Numbered from the stretch's first letter, positions 52,521-61,688 are shown. The stretch is DNA of 64,000 nt from Virgibacillus_P tibetensis (GCF_036026595.1 NZ_JARZFX010000007.1:1-64000); one strand, 5' to 3'. The notes: generated by a model not told the origin, from the letters alone. Program-made: numbers and translations.

Positions 52521-53339
52521 GTGGTGGCTTTTATCTTAAAGACATTTAATTATAAAAAAATAATTAGTGTGCTAATATTATCAATCATTATTATATTTTC
52601 CTTTTTTATAGCCTTTCACTATGTGTCTTACGGCAAAATACTTGATAATAATAGGGAGTCTATTGAAGTTACAGAAAAAAAAGACTTTGAGAGTTTGAAA
52701 AGTAAAGATATAAACTTACTTGAACAACTCGGATTCAGTGAGAGGGAAATTAAAACGATTCAGGAAATAGATCTGGAATCTTTAACTTTAAGCGATTGGA
52801 TTTTTCAATTAGAAATGTATGATAATAATTCAATAAACCCAGATGATTTAGTATTAAGTGAAATAAATTCCCATAGTGAAGATAATGAAGGAGATATTGT
52901 TAATATCAATGTAAATCCAGTTGAAACCATTTATAAAGATGAAGAAAATGGCGGAGGTAAAACTTTTTACACCAAACTTCATTATACGGTGGATATAGAA
53001 AAACCAATGCTTCTCCAATCACAAGACCAATTTAATTTAAAATACAATAACTGGTATCCCTTTTTTGGATATGCTAAACTTCGTTACATTTCAACAAAAG
53101 GAGAAGTATATGAAGAGTTTGTATCTAATGAAGAAACAAGTTATGGAAATGAGCCGTTAGAATTCGAAGTGAGAAAAAAGAGGAATGGAGATATGTTTTA
53201 TTTATCAGGAATTTCAGGAATGTATATTTTGAAAAGTCAAGTTGACCTTTCTCTTTATGCGGAATATACGCATCATCAATTGATTAAAAGTAATGTACTA
53301 GGCAAACATTGGTCAGATTGGATTTGGATATCTAATTAA
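52521..53339 (+). CDS. Membrane-anchored extracytoplasmic protein, unknown
   Basis: 272 residues if GTG 52521 is used; no clear ribosome binding site exists and another GTG follows directly, so the start is uncertain. One N-terminal membrane helix (IISVLILSIIIIFSFFIAFH), then a hydrophilic, Asp/Asn-rich outer domain with beta-type patterns and no Cys. Codon use is even more AT-rich than the window. No family recognised; the location in a decaying stretch suggests an accessory gene. Confidence 0.5.
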   Translation: MVAFILKTFNYKKIISVLILSIIIIFSFFIAFHYVSYGKILDNNRESIEVTEKKDFESLKSKDINLLEQLGFSEREIKTIQEIDLESLTLSDWIFQLEMYDNNSINPDDLVLSEINSHSEDNEGDIVNINVNPVETIYKDEENGGGKTFYTKLHYTVDIEKPMLLQSQDQFNLKYNNWYPFFGYAKLRYISTKGEVYEEFVSNEETSYGNEPLEFEVRKKRNGDMFYLSGISGMYILKSQVDLSLYAEYTHHQLIKSNVLGKHWSDWIWISN

Positions 53340-53384
53340 GCTACATAGTGCGTTTCTTAAAAGATTACATCCTTGTTCAATTAA

Positions 53385-53516
53385 CGGGGAAATTATGAAA
53401 AACGATTTAATCCAACTCAATATTTTGAAAAAATAATAAAATGTAATGTATTTGAAGGGATTTGGGGTGAATCATATTGGTTAAGCTACGTAATTTGGTC
53501 TCTAAAATATAAATAG
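53385..53516 (+). pseudogene. C-terminal fragment of an unidentified gene
   Basis: An open frame without start encodes 43 residues ending in FEGIWGESYWLSYVIWSLKY, which is aromatic-rich and protein-like rather than random, then TAG at 53514-53516. The upstream part is gone. It lies between other broken genes. Confidence 0.3.
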
Positions 53517-53533
53517 CTATTAGGAGGCTAACA

Positions 53534-54171
53534 ATGAAAATTGATAAATCTTCAAAAATAATTCCTTTTTATGGTGGGCTAAAACCTGATTTGTTTGAAA
53601 TTGAAAGAAGATGTATGGATAGAGACGGCAAGGTCATTAAATACCTGGATTCGTTTTTACCTAATGGTGCTGTCTTAGACGTTGGGGCAGGAAATGGGTA
53701 TACAGCAGAAAAGCTGATGCGTGTCCTATGGAACCAGATGAAAAGATGATTGACCTAAGTAAAGATTTGATTTGGTCTAATGGTGTTGCTCAGTCGATAC
53801 CTTTTCATTCAAATACTTTTGATGCGATGTATTCCACTTGGGCATTCTTTTTTGATGGTATTACTGATATTGATGATGGTTTAAATGAAGTTGAAAGAGT
53901 TGTTAAAGATAAAGGGCGTATTATTATAGTAGATAATTATGGGGAAGATGAATTTTGTTCTTTCTCACCACATAAGATTTCGAGCTCTGTGTCTCAATGG
54001 GAAGAGCGAGGATTTAAATACGATATAATAAATACAGAATTTATTTTTAATACTGTTGAAGAAGCAAAAAAACTTCTAAGCTTCTATTTTGGAGAACAAG
54101 GTAATAATGTCAATAAAACGAGACTTGAATATAAAGTTGTTGCATTTACAAAGATAGTAAATCAAATCTAA
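53534..54171 (+). pseudogene. Frameshifted class I methyltransferase
   Basis: Two overlapping frames form one protein. The first (from ATG 53534, AGGAGG site) gives SAM motif I VLDVGAGNGYTAEKL and then runs out at 53749. The second, from about 53728, continues with PMEPDEKMIDLSKDL, STWAFFFDG and KGRIIIVDNYGED. The frames differ by two, so a single-base loss between about 53715 and 53727 explains it. Without repair the enzyme is inactive; a sequencing error is the alternative. Confidence 0.75.
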
Positions 54172-54352
54172 ATATTTCTGCTAGGGAACACTCTTAGTTG
54201 ACCGGGGCTGGGGTAAGAGTAAGGTATTAATTAAAGCGAGAGTTATTAAACTATAGGGGGCAGGTTAGTAGAACAAGAAAATCTGTAATTTGATATTGTC
54301 AAAAAGCGTATTTAAACCAGGGAGCATTATTATAAAAGGGGAGGTAAATTTG

Positions 54353-55216
54353 ATGTTAAATCGTGTTATAGAACAATTTGGGTTACAGCTATTATCAATT
54401 AATGAGGTTGAAGATTCCCATAGTTCAACAGTCTATAAATGTAATTTGCTTAATGGTGATAATAATTTTTTGAAGATCCCTTATACAAAATTGAAGTTTC
54501 AGCGGGAGTTAGAAGCCTATGAACTTTTAAAAGGAAGCGTTGCCATTCCCGAGATATTAGATTATTGGACTGGTGATGAGGATTGTCCTGGTGCTTTTTT
54601 ATTATCCGAATTAAAGGGACAACCGTTAACAACTGAGGTTTCACCAACAGTAGCGTATCAAGTTGGGGTTATTCACGCATCGATACATTCAATTCAGCCG
54701 CCAGTTGTGAAAGCGTTAACTAGCATACAAAATGAATTTCCGAACTGGTCTAAGTTTATTGAACATCAATTTTATAGTTTTGCTGAGGATGTAAGAGATG
54801 TTTTGGATGTGGGTTTATACATACAAGCTATTGAGAAATTTGAAAAGATGAAACAACAACTCCCTTCTCCAGACGGACCAAGCTTTATACATATGGATTT
54901 TCGTCCAGCAAATATCATTATTGATGGCAATAAAGTTTCAGGAATAATAGATTTTGAATCCGTACGATTTGGTTCAACAGAAATCGATTTCACCAAACTG
55001 CATCGCGATTTTTTATGCTTCGATTTCACCTTGTATCAGGCCTATAAAGAAGGCTATAGCAGTATCAGACCTCTAATTGATTTAGATGTTGTATTGCCTT
55101 TTTATCGTTTTACAGATGCATTTAATAGTATCGGGTGGTGTAAACGTCGTGGGATTGAAAAAAATGCTTTATTTCTTGAAGAAAATTTAGCAATACTAAA
55201 AAAGCTGTTACTTTAA
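54353..55216 (+). CDS. Aminoglycoside phosphotransferase-family (APH/ChoK) kinase
   Basis: 287 residues from ATG 54353 (GGGGAGG). Catalytic loop HMDFRPANI (His-x-Asp…Asn) and the metal-binding GIIDFESVRFG are intact. It phosphorylates a hydroxyl on a small molecule; the family covers aminoglycoside, macrolide, homoserine and choline kinases, and the substrate is not readable. Antibiotic resistance is therefore only one possibility. Neighbours are broken accessory genes. Confidence 0.8.
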   Translation: MLNRVIEQFGLQLLSINEVEDSHSSTVYKCNLLNGDNNFLKIPYTKLKFQRELEAYELLKGSVAIPEILDYWTGDEDCPGAFLLSELKGQPLTTEVSPTVAYQVGVIHASIHSIQPPVVKALTSIQNEFPNWSKFIEHQFYSFAEDVRDVLDVGLYIQAIEKFEKMKQQLPSPDGPSFIHMDFRPANIIIDGNKVSGIIDFESVRFGSTEIDFTKLHRDFLCFDFTLYQAYKEGYSSIRPLIDLDVVLPFYRFTDAFNSIGWCKRRGIEKNALFLEENLAILKKLLL

Positions 55217-55454
55217 AATAGGGAGCGATTTTGAACTATGCGCTTTCGAAAATAAACAATTATATTATCTCTACTTAGGGTTATGCAATTTTAAATAGTT
55301 CCGAAAAATTTTAAATCTCCTTTTTCCATAATTCCCATAAGCCATTTAAGAGAAAAATGTGAAAAAATAAATGGTAAATTAATCTTGAAACGTTATTTAT
55401 TTTTGTAATTTTGATAAGCTACAATAAAATGAACCATATTCTGAAAGGTTAATA

Positions 55455-55994
55455 TCAACCGAAAACTCTTTTCACTGCATCCTCAAATTCCTGGAAATAG
55501 GCCGGTATTTTTGCTCGATCCATTCCAATGTACATATTCTCTGCAATCGACTTGTTGTACCATTTCTGCTTTTCAATGCCGGCATTAAAGTTTTCCCAGA
55601 CTTTATCTCCCTGATCTGCGATATCCTTCTCCATACCAAGCAAGTTATCTAATTTATCTGCTACGATCAAATATTTAATATCGTTCTCTGCATGTTTTAT
55701 CATATTAATTGTATGCTGTTTCCGTTCTAGCCAGGACTTCGATTTATCTTCCGTGTGGGCAGCAACTAATGTTCCGACTCTTATGCCGAACTCCGCTTCA
55801 ATATCCTCGATGTCATATGGTGTGTCCTCAACTACATCATGCAAGTAGCCTGCACAAACTAATCCATCACTAAAGCCAGCTCTTTCTAATCGCTCGGCGA
55901 CTCGAATGGGATGAGTTATATAGGGAGCATCCGAATTTTTCCTTTTTTGACCGGCATGAGCCTTTTCTGCAAAGTCTTTCGCTCTTTCTTTCAA
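55455..55994 (-). CDS. Single-domain HD hydrolase of the SpoT/MESH1 type
   Basis: 179 residues, only the HD domain of RelA/SpoT: AEKAHAGQKRK, YITHPIRVAE (His28), GYLHDVVEDT (His52-Asp53) and VADKLDNLLG. The synthetase, TGS and ACT domains are absent. Such small proteins can hydrolyse (p)ppGpp, or related nucleotides. It would add a second hydrolase to the usual RelA. Monocistronic. Confidence 0.82.
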   Translation of the reverse strand: MKERAKDFAEKAHAGQKRKNSDAPYITHPIRVAERLERAGFSDGLVCAGYLHDVVEDTPYDIEDIEAEFGIRVGTLVAAHTEDKSKSWLERKQHTINMIKHAENDIKYLIVADKLDNLLGMEKDIADQGDKVWENFNAGIEKQKWYNKSIAENMYIGMDRAKIPAYFQEFEDAVKRVFG

Positions 55995-56186
55995 ATTTTA
56001 GCCTCCTTTGTGATGTAAATCAGTCACTTTTCAAACTATATTTTAATTATAACACGGGTGGATTCCCACTAAAATTGTACATAGCAATTTGCAATCCTTT
56101 CATTTTAATAATCAAACAAGTAAACTAATAAGTAAATCTATTCTAGTTGTATTACTTAACATAGCTGATTTGAAAGAAGGGTATAG

Positions 56187-57158
56187 ATGAAAAGTGAACA
56201 ATCGAGTGCAATTTACTTCTGGCTGTTACTTGTGCCACTATTTTGGGGAGGGGCGTTCGTAGCTGCAGAACATGTTATTACTGAGGTACCGCCTATTACT
56301 GCAGCTGCATTTCGCTTTGGAACAGCAGGTCTTCTTCTTTTAATTTTTGTTTTATTAAAAGGGAATCTGGATGTTAAAGCAATTAAAAAACAATGGATTC
56401 CTATACTTTTAATGGCTATAACAGGTATTCTCGGCTATAATGCGTTCTTTTTTATTGCATTGGATATAACATCTGCAATTAATGGCTCCTTAATTGTAGC
56501 AACAACTCCTGTGCTTCTAACCTGTGGTGCAGTTTTATTTTTAGGTGAGGTGTGGAATAAGCAATTAGGTTTAGGTCTTGTGCTATCCCTACTTGGTGTT
56601 ATCATCGTAATTTCCGAAGGTTCACTTGAAACGATCATGCGAATGGAATTTAATAAAGGTGACTTATTATTCCTTGGTGGGCTGATTTGCTGGGTTATAC
56701 ATGGTCTGCTTGGGAAAATAGCCATGCGTGATGTATCTCCTCTGGTGACTACTACATTTACGAGCTTGTTTGGAGGTTTCTTTCTCGTCATAGCATCCCT
56801 GTTTTTTGAAAAAGGCTGGGGAAATATTCCGTACATGTCAACTCAGGCATGGGCAGAGATGTTATTCATGATTATTTGCTCTTCTGTAATAGGTTTTATA
56901 TTGTGGAACCATGGTATTAAGCAGATCGGTGCGAGCAAATCAGGTATTTACATGAACTTAGTGCCAATTAATACTGCATTGTTGGCTGTGGTCTTTTACG
57001 GTTCATCCATTACTTTTACGCAAATTATTGGTATGATAATGGTTATAACAGGGGTATATTTTGTAACGTTTCATCAATACTTAAAGCATAAACGCATGCA
57101 GCGGAAAATGGCCGACTTTGAAGGTGTTGCTGTGTTAACTAAAAAGGGGGGCACTTAA
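56187..57158 (+). CDS. EamA-family (DMT) transporter
   Basis: 323 residues with ten helices in two EamA repeats (the second begins GDLLFLGGLICWVIHGLLG). Family members export amino acids, drugs or metabolites. It ends one base before the GTG of the isomerase gene, an unusual pairing with no known metabolic logic. ATG behind AAAGAAGGG. Confidence 0.85.
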   Translation: MKSEQSSAIYFWLLLVPLFWGGAFVAAEHVITEVPPITAAAFRFGTAGLLLLIFVLLKGNLDVKAIKKQWIPILLMAITGILGYNAFFFIALDITSAINGSLIVATTPVLLTCGAVLFLGEVWNKQLGLGLVLSLLGVIIVISEGSLETIMRMEFNKGDLLFLGGLICWVIHGLLGKIAMRDVSPLVTTTFTSLFGGFFLVIASLFFEKGWGNIPYMSTQAWAEMLFMIICSSVIGFILWNHGIKQIGASKSGIYMNLVPINTALLAVVFYGSSITFTQIIGMIMVITGVYFVTFHQYLKHKRMQRKMADFEGVAVLTKKGGT

Positions 57159-57159
57159 A

Positions 57160-58209
57160 GTGGAAGAAGGAATCAACAGAAGGAAAACCGAGCATATCAG
57201 ACTTTGCTTGAACGATAACGTGGAAGGTGTCAATAAATCAACTGGATTAGAAGGAATTACATTTATACATAATGCATTACCGGAAATTAACTTTGACTAT
57301 ATCCAGCTTGATTCCAGCTTTCTGGATAAGAATTTAAAAGCACCATTTCTCGTGAGTTCAATGACTGGTGGTTCTGAACTTGCTGCACAAATAAACCAAA
57401 ACCTTGCACTAGCTGCCGAAGAAAAAGGATGGGCAGTAGCACTTGGTTCTACTAGGGCATTACTTGAAAGTGGGGCACATACAGAATCATTTTTAATTCG
57501 TAAACAAGCACCTACAGTACCATTGATTGCCAACCTGGGGGCTGTCCAGTTGAACTATGGATATGGTCCAGAAGAGGCGCAGCGTATTGTGGACCTGACA
57601 GAAGCGGATTCACTCGTTTTGCATCTAAATAGCCTTCAGGAAGCGGTACAGGATGAAGGAGATTTAAATTTCGAAAATCTTTTACCTAAAATAGAAAAAA
57701 TCTGTAGAGTAATCGATGTTCCGGTTGGTGTGAAAGAAGTCGGGTTTGGCATTGATGGTACAGTAGCAGAAAAGTTACACAGTGCAGGGGTTACTTATAT
57801 TGATGTAGCAGGCGCAGGAGGAACATCCTGGAGTCAAGTGGAAAAACTTCGTGCAAAGGATCCTCTGAAAAAGGCTGCGGCAGAAGCATTTAATAACTGG
57901 GGATTACCAACAAAGGACTCTATCGTTTCAGTTAGAAGCAAACTACCAGAAGTCCCACTCGTAGCCAGCGGGGGTATGAAGACAGGTGTTGATGCAGCTA
58001 AAGCAGTAACCATTGGCGCAGATATTATTGGGTTTGCTCGTCAATTACTCCAAGCAGCTACAGAATCGGATGAAGCCGTCATACAAAGAATGGAACAAAT
58101 TGAGCTTGAATTAAAAATGACTATGTTCGGTATAGGTGTGAAATCATTATGTGAACTGAAAAATACCAATCGTGTAACTATTATGGGGAAATCATTACTG
58201 GATAATTAA
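57160..58209 (+). CDS. fni: Isopentenyl-diphosphate delta-isomerase, type 2
   Basis: 349 residues from GTG 57160 (GGGGGG site). FMN-dependent enzyme interconverting IPP and DMAPP. Seen: RRKTEHIRLCL start, SSMTGG, IANLGAVQ, HLNSLQEAVQDEG, VGVKEVGFG, GGTSW and the FMN phosphate site SGGMKTGVDAAKA … GFARQL. Type 2 is typical of Firmicutes. Confidence 0.95.
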   Translation: MEEGINRRKTEHIRLCLNDNVEGVNKSTGLEGITFIHNALPEINFDYIQLDSSFLDKNLKAPFLVSSMTGGSELAAQINQNLALAAEEKGWAVALGSTRALLESGAHTESFLIRKQAPTVPLIANLGAVQLNYGYGPEEAQRIVDLTEADSLVLHLNSLQEAVQDEGDLNFENLLPKIEKICRVIDVPVGVKEVGFGIDGTVAEKLHSAGVTYIDVAGAGGTSWSQVEKLRAKDPLKKAAAEAFNNWGLPTKDSIVSVRSKLPEVPLVASGGMKTGVDAAKAVTIGADIIGFARQLLQAATESDEAVIQRMEQIELELKMTMFGIGVKSLCELKNTNRVTIMGKSLLDN

Positions 58210-58225
58210 TAAGAAAGTCTTAATA

Positions 58226-58257
58226 AAGATGCTCATCCCAATGATGAGCATCTTTTC
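58226..58257 (+). terminator. Terminator after fni
   Basis: AAAGATGCTCAT and ATGAGCATCTTTT with loop CCCAATG. Confidence 0.88.
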
Positions 58258-58337
58258 TATGTAGTAGTAATAAGAGGTTTCCTAGCCAAATAGGAGGGTA
58301 TATAAAATACTATAAAGCATTAAAGGAGGAACTATAA

Positions 58338-58805
58338 ATGCCTTGGACACTAAATGATTACCCTTCATCTATGAAAAACTTGAATGATATAACAAAAAAG
58401 AAAGCAATTGATATTGCAAACTCCATGGTGGATGAGGGATATGAAGAAGGAAGGGCGATTCCCATTGCCATTGAGCAAGCAAAAGAATGGAGTGAGAATG
58501 CAAGCCAGGAGGAACTTGATGAATACGAAAGAAGTGGTAAACCCACCAAGCGTTCCGCTGAAGGTGAAAAATATGAAAATAATCCAGAACGATTAGATGA
58601 GGGCGAGCAAGTAGTAGCACATGAAGACGGTTGGGCAGTGAAATCAAGTGGCGCCGAAAGACCAAGTAATGTATTTGATAAAAAGGATGATGCTATAGAA
58701 CGCGCCAGAGAAATAGCAAAAAATAAAGGAACCTCTTTAACTATTTATAAGCAGGATGGATCGGTTCAGGATAAGAAGACATATAATAATGTTGTAAACA
58801 GTTAG
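58338..58805 (+). CDS. DUF2188-containing protein
   Basis: 155 residues. N-terminal part resembles ChaB-like modules (YPSSMKNLNDITKKKAIDIA … EGRAIPIAIEQAKEW); the C-terminal part (VVAHEDGWAVKSSGAERPSN and TSLTIYKQDG) is DUF2188. Very charged and soluble. Such proteins are stress-related in Bacillus; exact role unknown. ATG behind AAAGGAGG. Confidence 0.7.
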   Translation: MPWTLNDYPSSMKNLNDITKKKAIDIANSMVDEGYEEGRAIPIAIEQAKEWSENASQEELDEYERSGKPTKRSAEGEKYENNPERLDEGEQVVAHEDGWAVKSSGAERPSNVFDKKDDAIERAREIAKNKGTSLTIYKQDGSVQDKKTYNNVVNS

Positions 58806-58844
58806 TACAAAAAGGGTTATTCGCCGGTTTTATTCCTTTTAATT

Positions 58845-59275
58845 GTCGCAGTTGATATAAAATGCGACATAGTGAAAATTTGATTTCTGCTGTTATTGAG
58901 AGTGGCTGTCTCACCCCGCTACGGAAAATACACTTCGCTTACACCATTCCGGGTACAAGTGCGACAAACTCACGCTGTTCGTTTTCGCAGTGTCTTCTTT
59001 GCCGCTGGGCGGCTGGTGAGCCTTTCCTCTGCTAGTGTTGTGCTCTGTTATATATTTATCTATTACTTTAATTCATAAATTCTCGCTTTTTGTGATTGTT
59101 GATTGGAGCGTAGGGCAGTCGACTCCTGCGGGAACAGCACGTGTCTGAAGACCCCACAGCGGTGGTTTTCCGCGAGGAGGCTGAAGCCGTGCCCGCGGAA
59201 AGGGACTGCCCGGAGCGGAAATCAACATTGCAGTTACTTCGTCTTTTATATATTTTATATCAAAAGCAACAATCT
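58845..59275. repeat. MITE-like composite element, copy R4
   Basis: Left end TCGCAGTTGATATAAAATG; right end, inverted, TTGCTTTTGATATAAAAT then AAAAGACGAAGTAACTG, so both terminal inverted repeats are visible. Inside: CGCTACGGAAAATACAC and CCGGGTACAAGTGCGACA (as R2), then GGGAACAGCACGTGTC (about 59130), GAAGACCCC, GAGGAGGCTGAAGCCGTG (as R3). The GC content is far above that of the flanks. Short frames inside it are not genes. Confidence 0.75.
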
Positions 59276-59381
59276 TTTAGAAAACAGCCCTACAAAATAA
59301 CCACTCGTAAATGGAGTGGTTATTTTTATAGTTCTTTCAAATACTAAGTTCAGCTTGTAAATCTAGGAGGCAATTAAAATC

Positions 59382-60242
59382 ATGGATCAAGAGATGAACG
59401 AAGGTAAGCATACTAACTTTATTCCAATGACTTCTATAACTAGTGGCGGAGGGTTTAAGGTAAAGGAAGATATTTACTACTATACAGACCAAATTGCTAA
59501 TTTTAGTTTTATTGGTTTACCTGAAGAAGAAGAGTGGGTGCTAGTTGACGCAGGATTGCCTAATGCTGCACCCGAGATTAAATCTGTCGTGGTGGACCGC
59601 TTTGGCAGAGAAAGTAAGCCAGCAGCAATAATTCTAACTCACGGTCATTTTGATCATGTAGGCGGACTAAGTGATTTAATTATGGAGTGGGACGTCCCTG
59701 TATATGCACACGAACTTGAATTACCTTATTTAACAGGAGAAAAAAACTACCCAGAACCAGATTCTTCCGTGGAAGGTGGATTTTTAGCAAAGGTATCTGG
59801 CATTTATCCTAACGAATCAATCAATCTTGGAAATGCTGTTCAACCATTGCCGGCGGACAACAGCCTGCCATTTTTGGAGGGTTGGAAATGGGTGCATACC
59901 CCCGGACATACCCCAGGCCATGTATCGTTCTTCCGTGAAAGTGATTCTCTGCTACTGTCGGGAGATGCCTTTATTACCGTTAGGCAGGACTCTTTCTATA
60001 ATGTATTGTTTCAGCGGGAGGAAGTAAATGGCCCACCAAGATATCTAACTACCGATTGGACTGCCGCTTGGGAATCCGTTAAACAATTAGCATCTTTAGA
60101 ACCGGACATAGTGGTACCAGGACATGGAACTTCGATGAAAGGGGAAAAATTGAGAGAGGGTTTAAATAAACTTGTTGAGAATTTTGCTCAGGTAGCGATC
60201 CCGGACTATGGACGCTATGTAGATAACAATAATAAACACTAA
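59382..60242 (+). CDS. Metallo-beta-lactamase-fold hydrolase
   Basis: 286 residues with all MBL zinc motifs: THGHFDHVGG, HTPGHTPGHVSF, LLSGDAFI and VPGHGTSM. No signal peptide. The large family includes glyoxalase II-like and quorum-quenching hydrolases; the substrate is not decidable. ATG follows CTAGGAGGC. Confidence 0.85.
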   Translation: MDQEMNEGKHTNFIPMTSITSGGGFKVKEDIYYYTDQIANFSFIGLPEEEEWVLVDAGLPNAAPEIKSVVVDRFGRESKPAAIILTHGHFDHVGGLSDLIMEWDVPVYAHELELPYLTGEKNYPEPDSSVEGGFLAKVSGIYPNESINLGNAVQPLPADNSLPFLEGWKWVHTPGHTPGHVSFFRESDSLLLSGDAFITVRQDSFYNVLFQREEVNGPPRYLTTDWTAAWESVKQLASLEPDIVVPGHGTSMKGEKLREGLNKLVENFAQVAIPDYGRYVDNNNKH

Positions 60243-60335
60243 AAGAAATATCCTCCAGCAGGCTTTTTTGTAAGCACAATGTTTTAATCATTGGGTAGAC
60301 CTGTGCTACAATATTTTCAGAAATGAGGTGTAGCT

Positions 60336-61055
60336 ATGAAAGTTGAGGTATGGTCTGATTTTGTTTGCCCATTTTGTTACATTGGAAAACGTAGATTAGA
60401 ACACGCTGTTGAAAATTTTTCTGCTAAAGAAAAGGTTATGATTGAATACAGAAGCTATGAACTTGACCCGAACGCTAAACACAACCCTGAACAAAATATT
60501 CATGAAATGCTTGCTGGTAAGTATAATATGTCTGTTGAGAAAGCAAAAAGTATGAATAATGATCTAGGTAAGCAAGCAGCTGAAGTAGGATTAACATATA
60601 ATTTCGATGCAATGCAACATACCAATACATTTGATGCTCATCGTCTTACAAAATATGCAGAGACGCATGGTTTGGGAAATGAGATGACAGAGCGCCTGCT
60701 GGATGCATATTTTACCGATTCAAAACTTATTAGTGATCATGCAACATTGGTTGAACTAGCTAAAGAAGTAGGAATGGATGAAAAAGAAGTCACAGATATG
60801 CTTAAAGCAGATGACTTTGCAAAGAATGTTCGCGCAGAAGAAGAGCAAGCACGTCAAATTGGCGTACAAGGAGTACCGTTTTTTGTTTTTAATGAAAAAT
60901 ATGCAGTCTCAGGAGCACAACCACCAGAAGTATTTTCTGAGGTGCTGGAAAAAGTATGGGAAGAAGAGAATGATAAGCCTGTCTTACAATCATTAAACCC
61001 TAAGAAATCGGAAACAACGTACTGTACAGATGACGGCTGTGAGTCGATCGATTGA
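60336..61055 (+). CDS. DsbA-family (FrnE-like) oxidoreductase
   Basis: 239 residues, cytoplasmic (no signal). Thioredoxin fold with CPFC active site (DFVCPFCYIGKRRLE), the inserted helical domain and cis-Pro GVQGVPFFVF. A C-terminal tail TYCTDDGCESID has a second Cys pair, seen in FrnE-like proteins with an extra redox or metal site. Probably a disulfide isomerase in stress defence. Confidence 0.88.
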   Translation: MKVEVWSDFVCPFCYIGKRRLEHAVENFSAKEKVMIEYRSYELDPNAKHNPEQNIHEMLAGKYNMSVEKAKSMNNDLGKQAAEVGLTYNFDAMQHTNTFDAHRLTKYAETHGLGNEMTERLLDAYFTDSKLISDHATLVELAKEVGMDEKEVTDMLKADDFAKNVRAEEEQARQIGVQGVPFFVFNEKYAVSGAQPPEVFSEVLEKVWEEENDKPVLQSLNPKKSETTYCTDDGCESID

Positions 61056-61089
61056 ACCCCCAATTGCTACGCAATTTGAAGGGGGTTTC
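61055..61089 (+). terminator. First terminator after the DsbA-family gene
   Basis: AACCCCC pairs with GGGGGTTT, inner TTGC/GCAA pairing; followed by TCT. Confidence 0.7.
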
Positions 61090-61114
61090 TGCCGTCAAAG
61101 ATATAAAATTTGTT

Positions 61115-61159
61115 AAAAAAGCTTAGTGAGCCTACTTATTTGCTCACTAAGCTTTTTTT
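61115..61159. terminator. Second, strong bidirectional terminator
   Basis: AAAAAAGCTTAGTGAG pairs with GCTCACTAAGCTTTTTT; isolates the following Fur-controlled unit. Confidence 0.9.
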
Positions 61160-61240
61160 AATTTTCCTGTATAAATGGGGATGGATTGTCACAAAATTCC
61201 CTGAACTGCATGATTGAAATAATAAACAGCTTGATTAGTA

Positions 61241-61268
61241 TTGACGCATGTATCCATTGTGATATACT
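61241..61268 (+). promoter_or_regulatory. Promoter of the Fur-box gene
   Basis: TTGACG (61241-61246), 16-base spacer, TATACT (61263-61268). The expected start is near 61275. Confidence 0.65.
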
Positions 61269-61284
61269 TTAATTGTAGCCTAAT

Positions 61285-61299
61285 TGATAATGAATATCA
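61285..61299. promoter_or_regulatory. Fur box 1
   Basis: TGATAATGAATATCA matches the 7-1-7 Fur consensus TGATAAT-N-ATTATCA at 13 of 14 positions, about 10 bases after the expected start site, a repressing position. Confidence 0.7.
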
Positions 61300-61323
61300 T
61301 TCTTAGTTAGATTTAATTTATCC

Positions 61324-61338
61324 TAATAATTATTATTA
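61324..61338. promoter_or_regulatory. Fur-like palindrome 2
   Basis: TAATAATTATTATTA is a perfect 7-1-7 palindrome, 12 of 14 to the Fur consensus, 39 bases centre to centre from box 1. Confidence 0.4.
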
Positions 61339-61374
61339 ATACAAGTTAATTTATGTATTTAGAAAGGTAGACCT

Positions 61375-61452
61375 ATGAACTGGTATCTTTCAGGTGGCGG
61401 ATTAATTTCTGTAGCAGAGATGCTGAATGAGATTGACGAAAGCTTAAACTAA
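61375..61452 (+). CDS. 25-aa peptide in a Fur-controlled transcript
   Basis: ATG 61375 follows AGAAAGGTAG; the peptide MNWYLSGGGLISVAEMLNEI continues DESLN and ends TAA 61450-61452. The transcript (about 61275 to 61507) has promoter, one good and one weaker Fur-like box, one short gene and a terminator. B. subtilis has comparable Fur-controlled small units (FsrA RNA and FbpA/B/C), but sequence identity to these was not established. The RNA itself could be the functional product. Confidence 0.5.
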   Translation: MNWYLSGGGLISVAEMLNEIDESLN

Positions 61453-61464
61453 ATTTTAAATTAG

Positions 61465-61507
61465 AATAGTGGGAAATCCATCAATCACGTGGATTGCCCA
61501 CTATTTT
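61465..61507 (+). terminator. Terminator of the Fur-controlled unit
   Basis: AATAGTGGG…ATCCA pairs with TGGAT…CCCACTATT, followed by TTTTTG. Confidence 0.88.
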
Positions 61508-61688
61508 TTGTTTGCGGTTGTGGCAGAAATTAGGAAATTGAATTTATATTGTTATGTAAACGTAACAAGCCCTCTAAAGACTGATATAAAGGCATTCATC
61601 AAAAGTGTGAGCGATGGCTCCCCTTGAAATCAGTGCCCTATGTATGTTTGAATGAGGGGACAATGAAAAGAAATGAGGGAACAACATT

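Noticed and set aside
52433..52549. Protein-like frame without start before the 272-aa gene
   Set aside because: No start codon or site and no recognised family; noted as a possible remnant only.
58896..59347. Several 60-68 aa frames between the DUF2188 and MBL genes
   Set aside because: They overlap each other inside repeat copy R4 and lack start signals.
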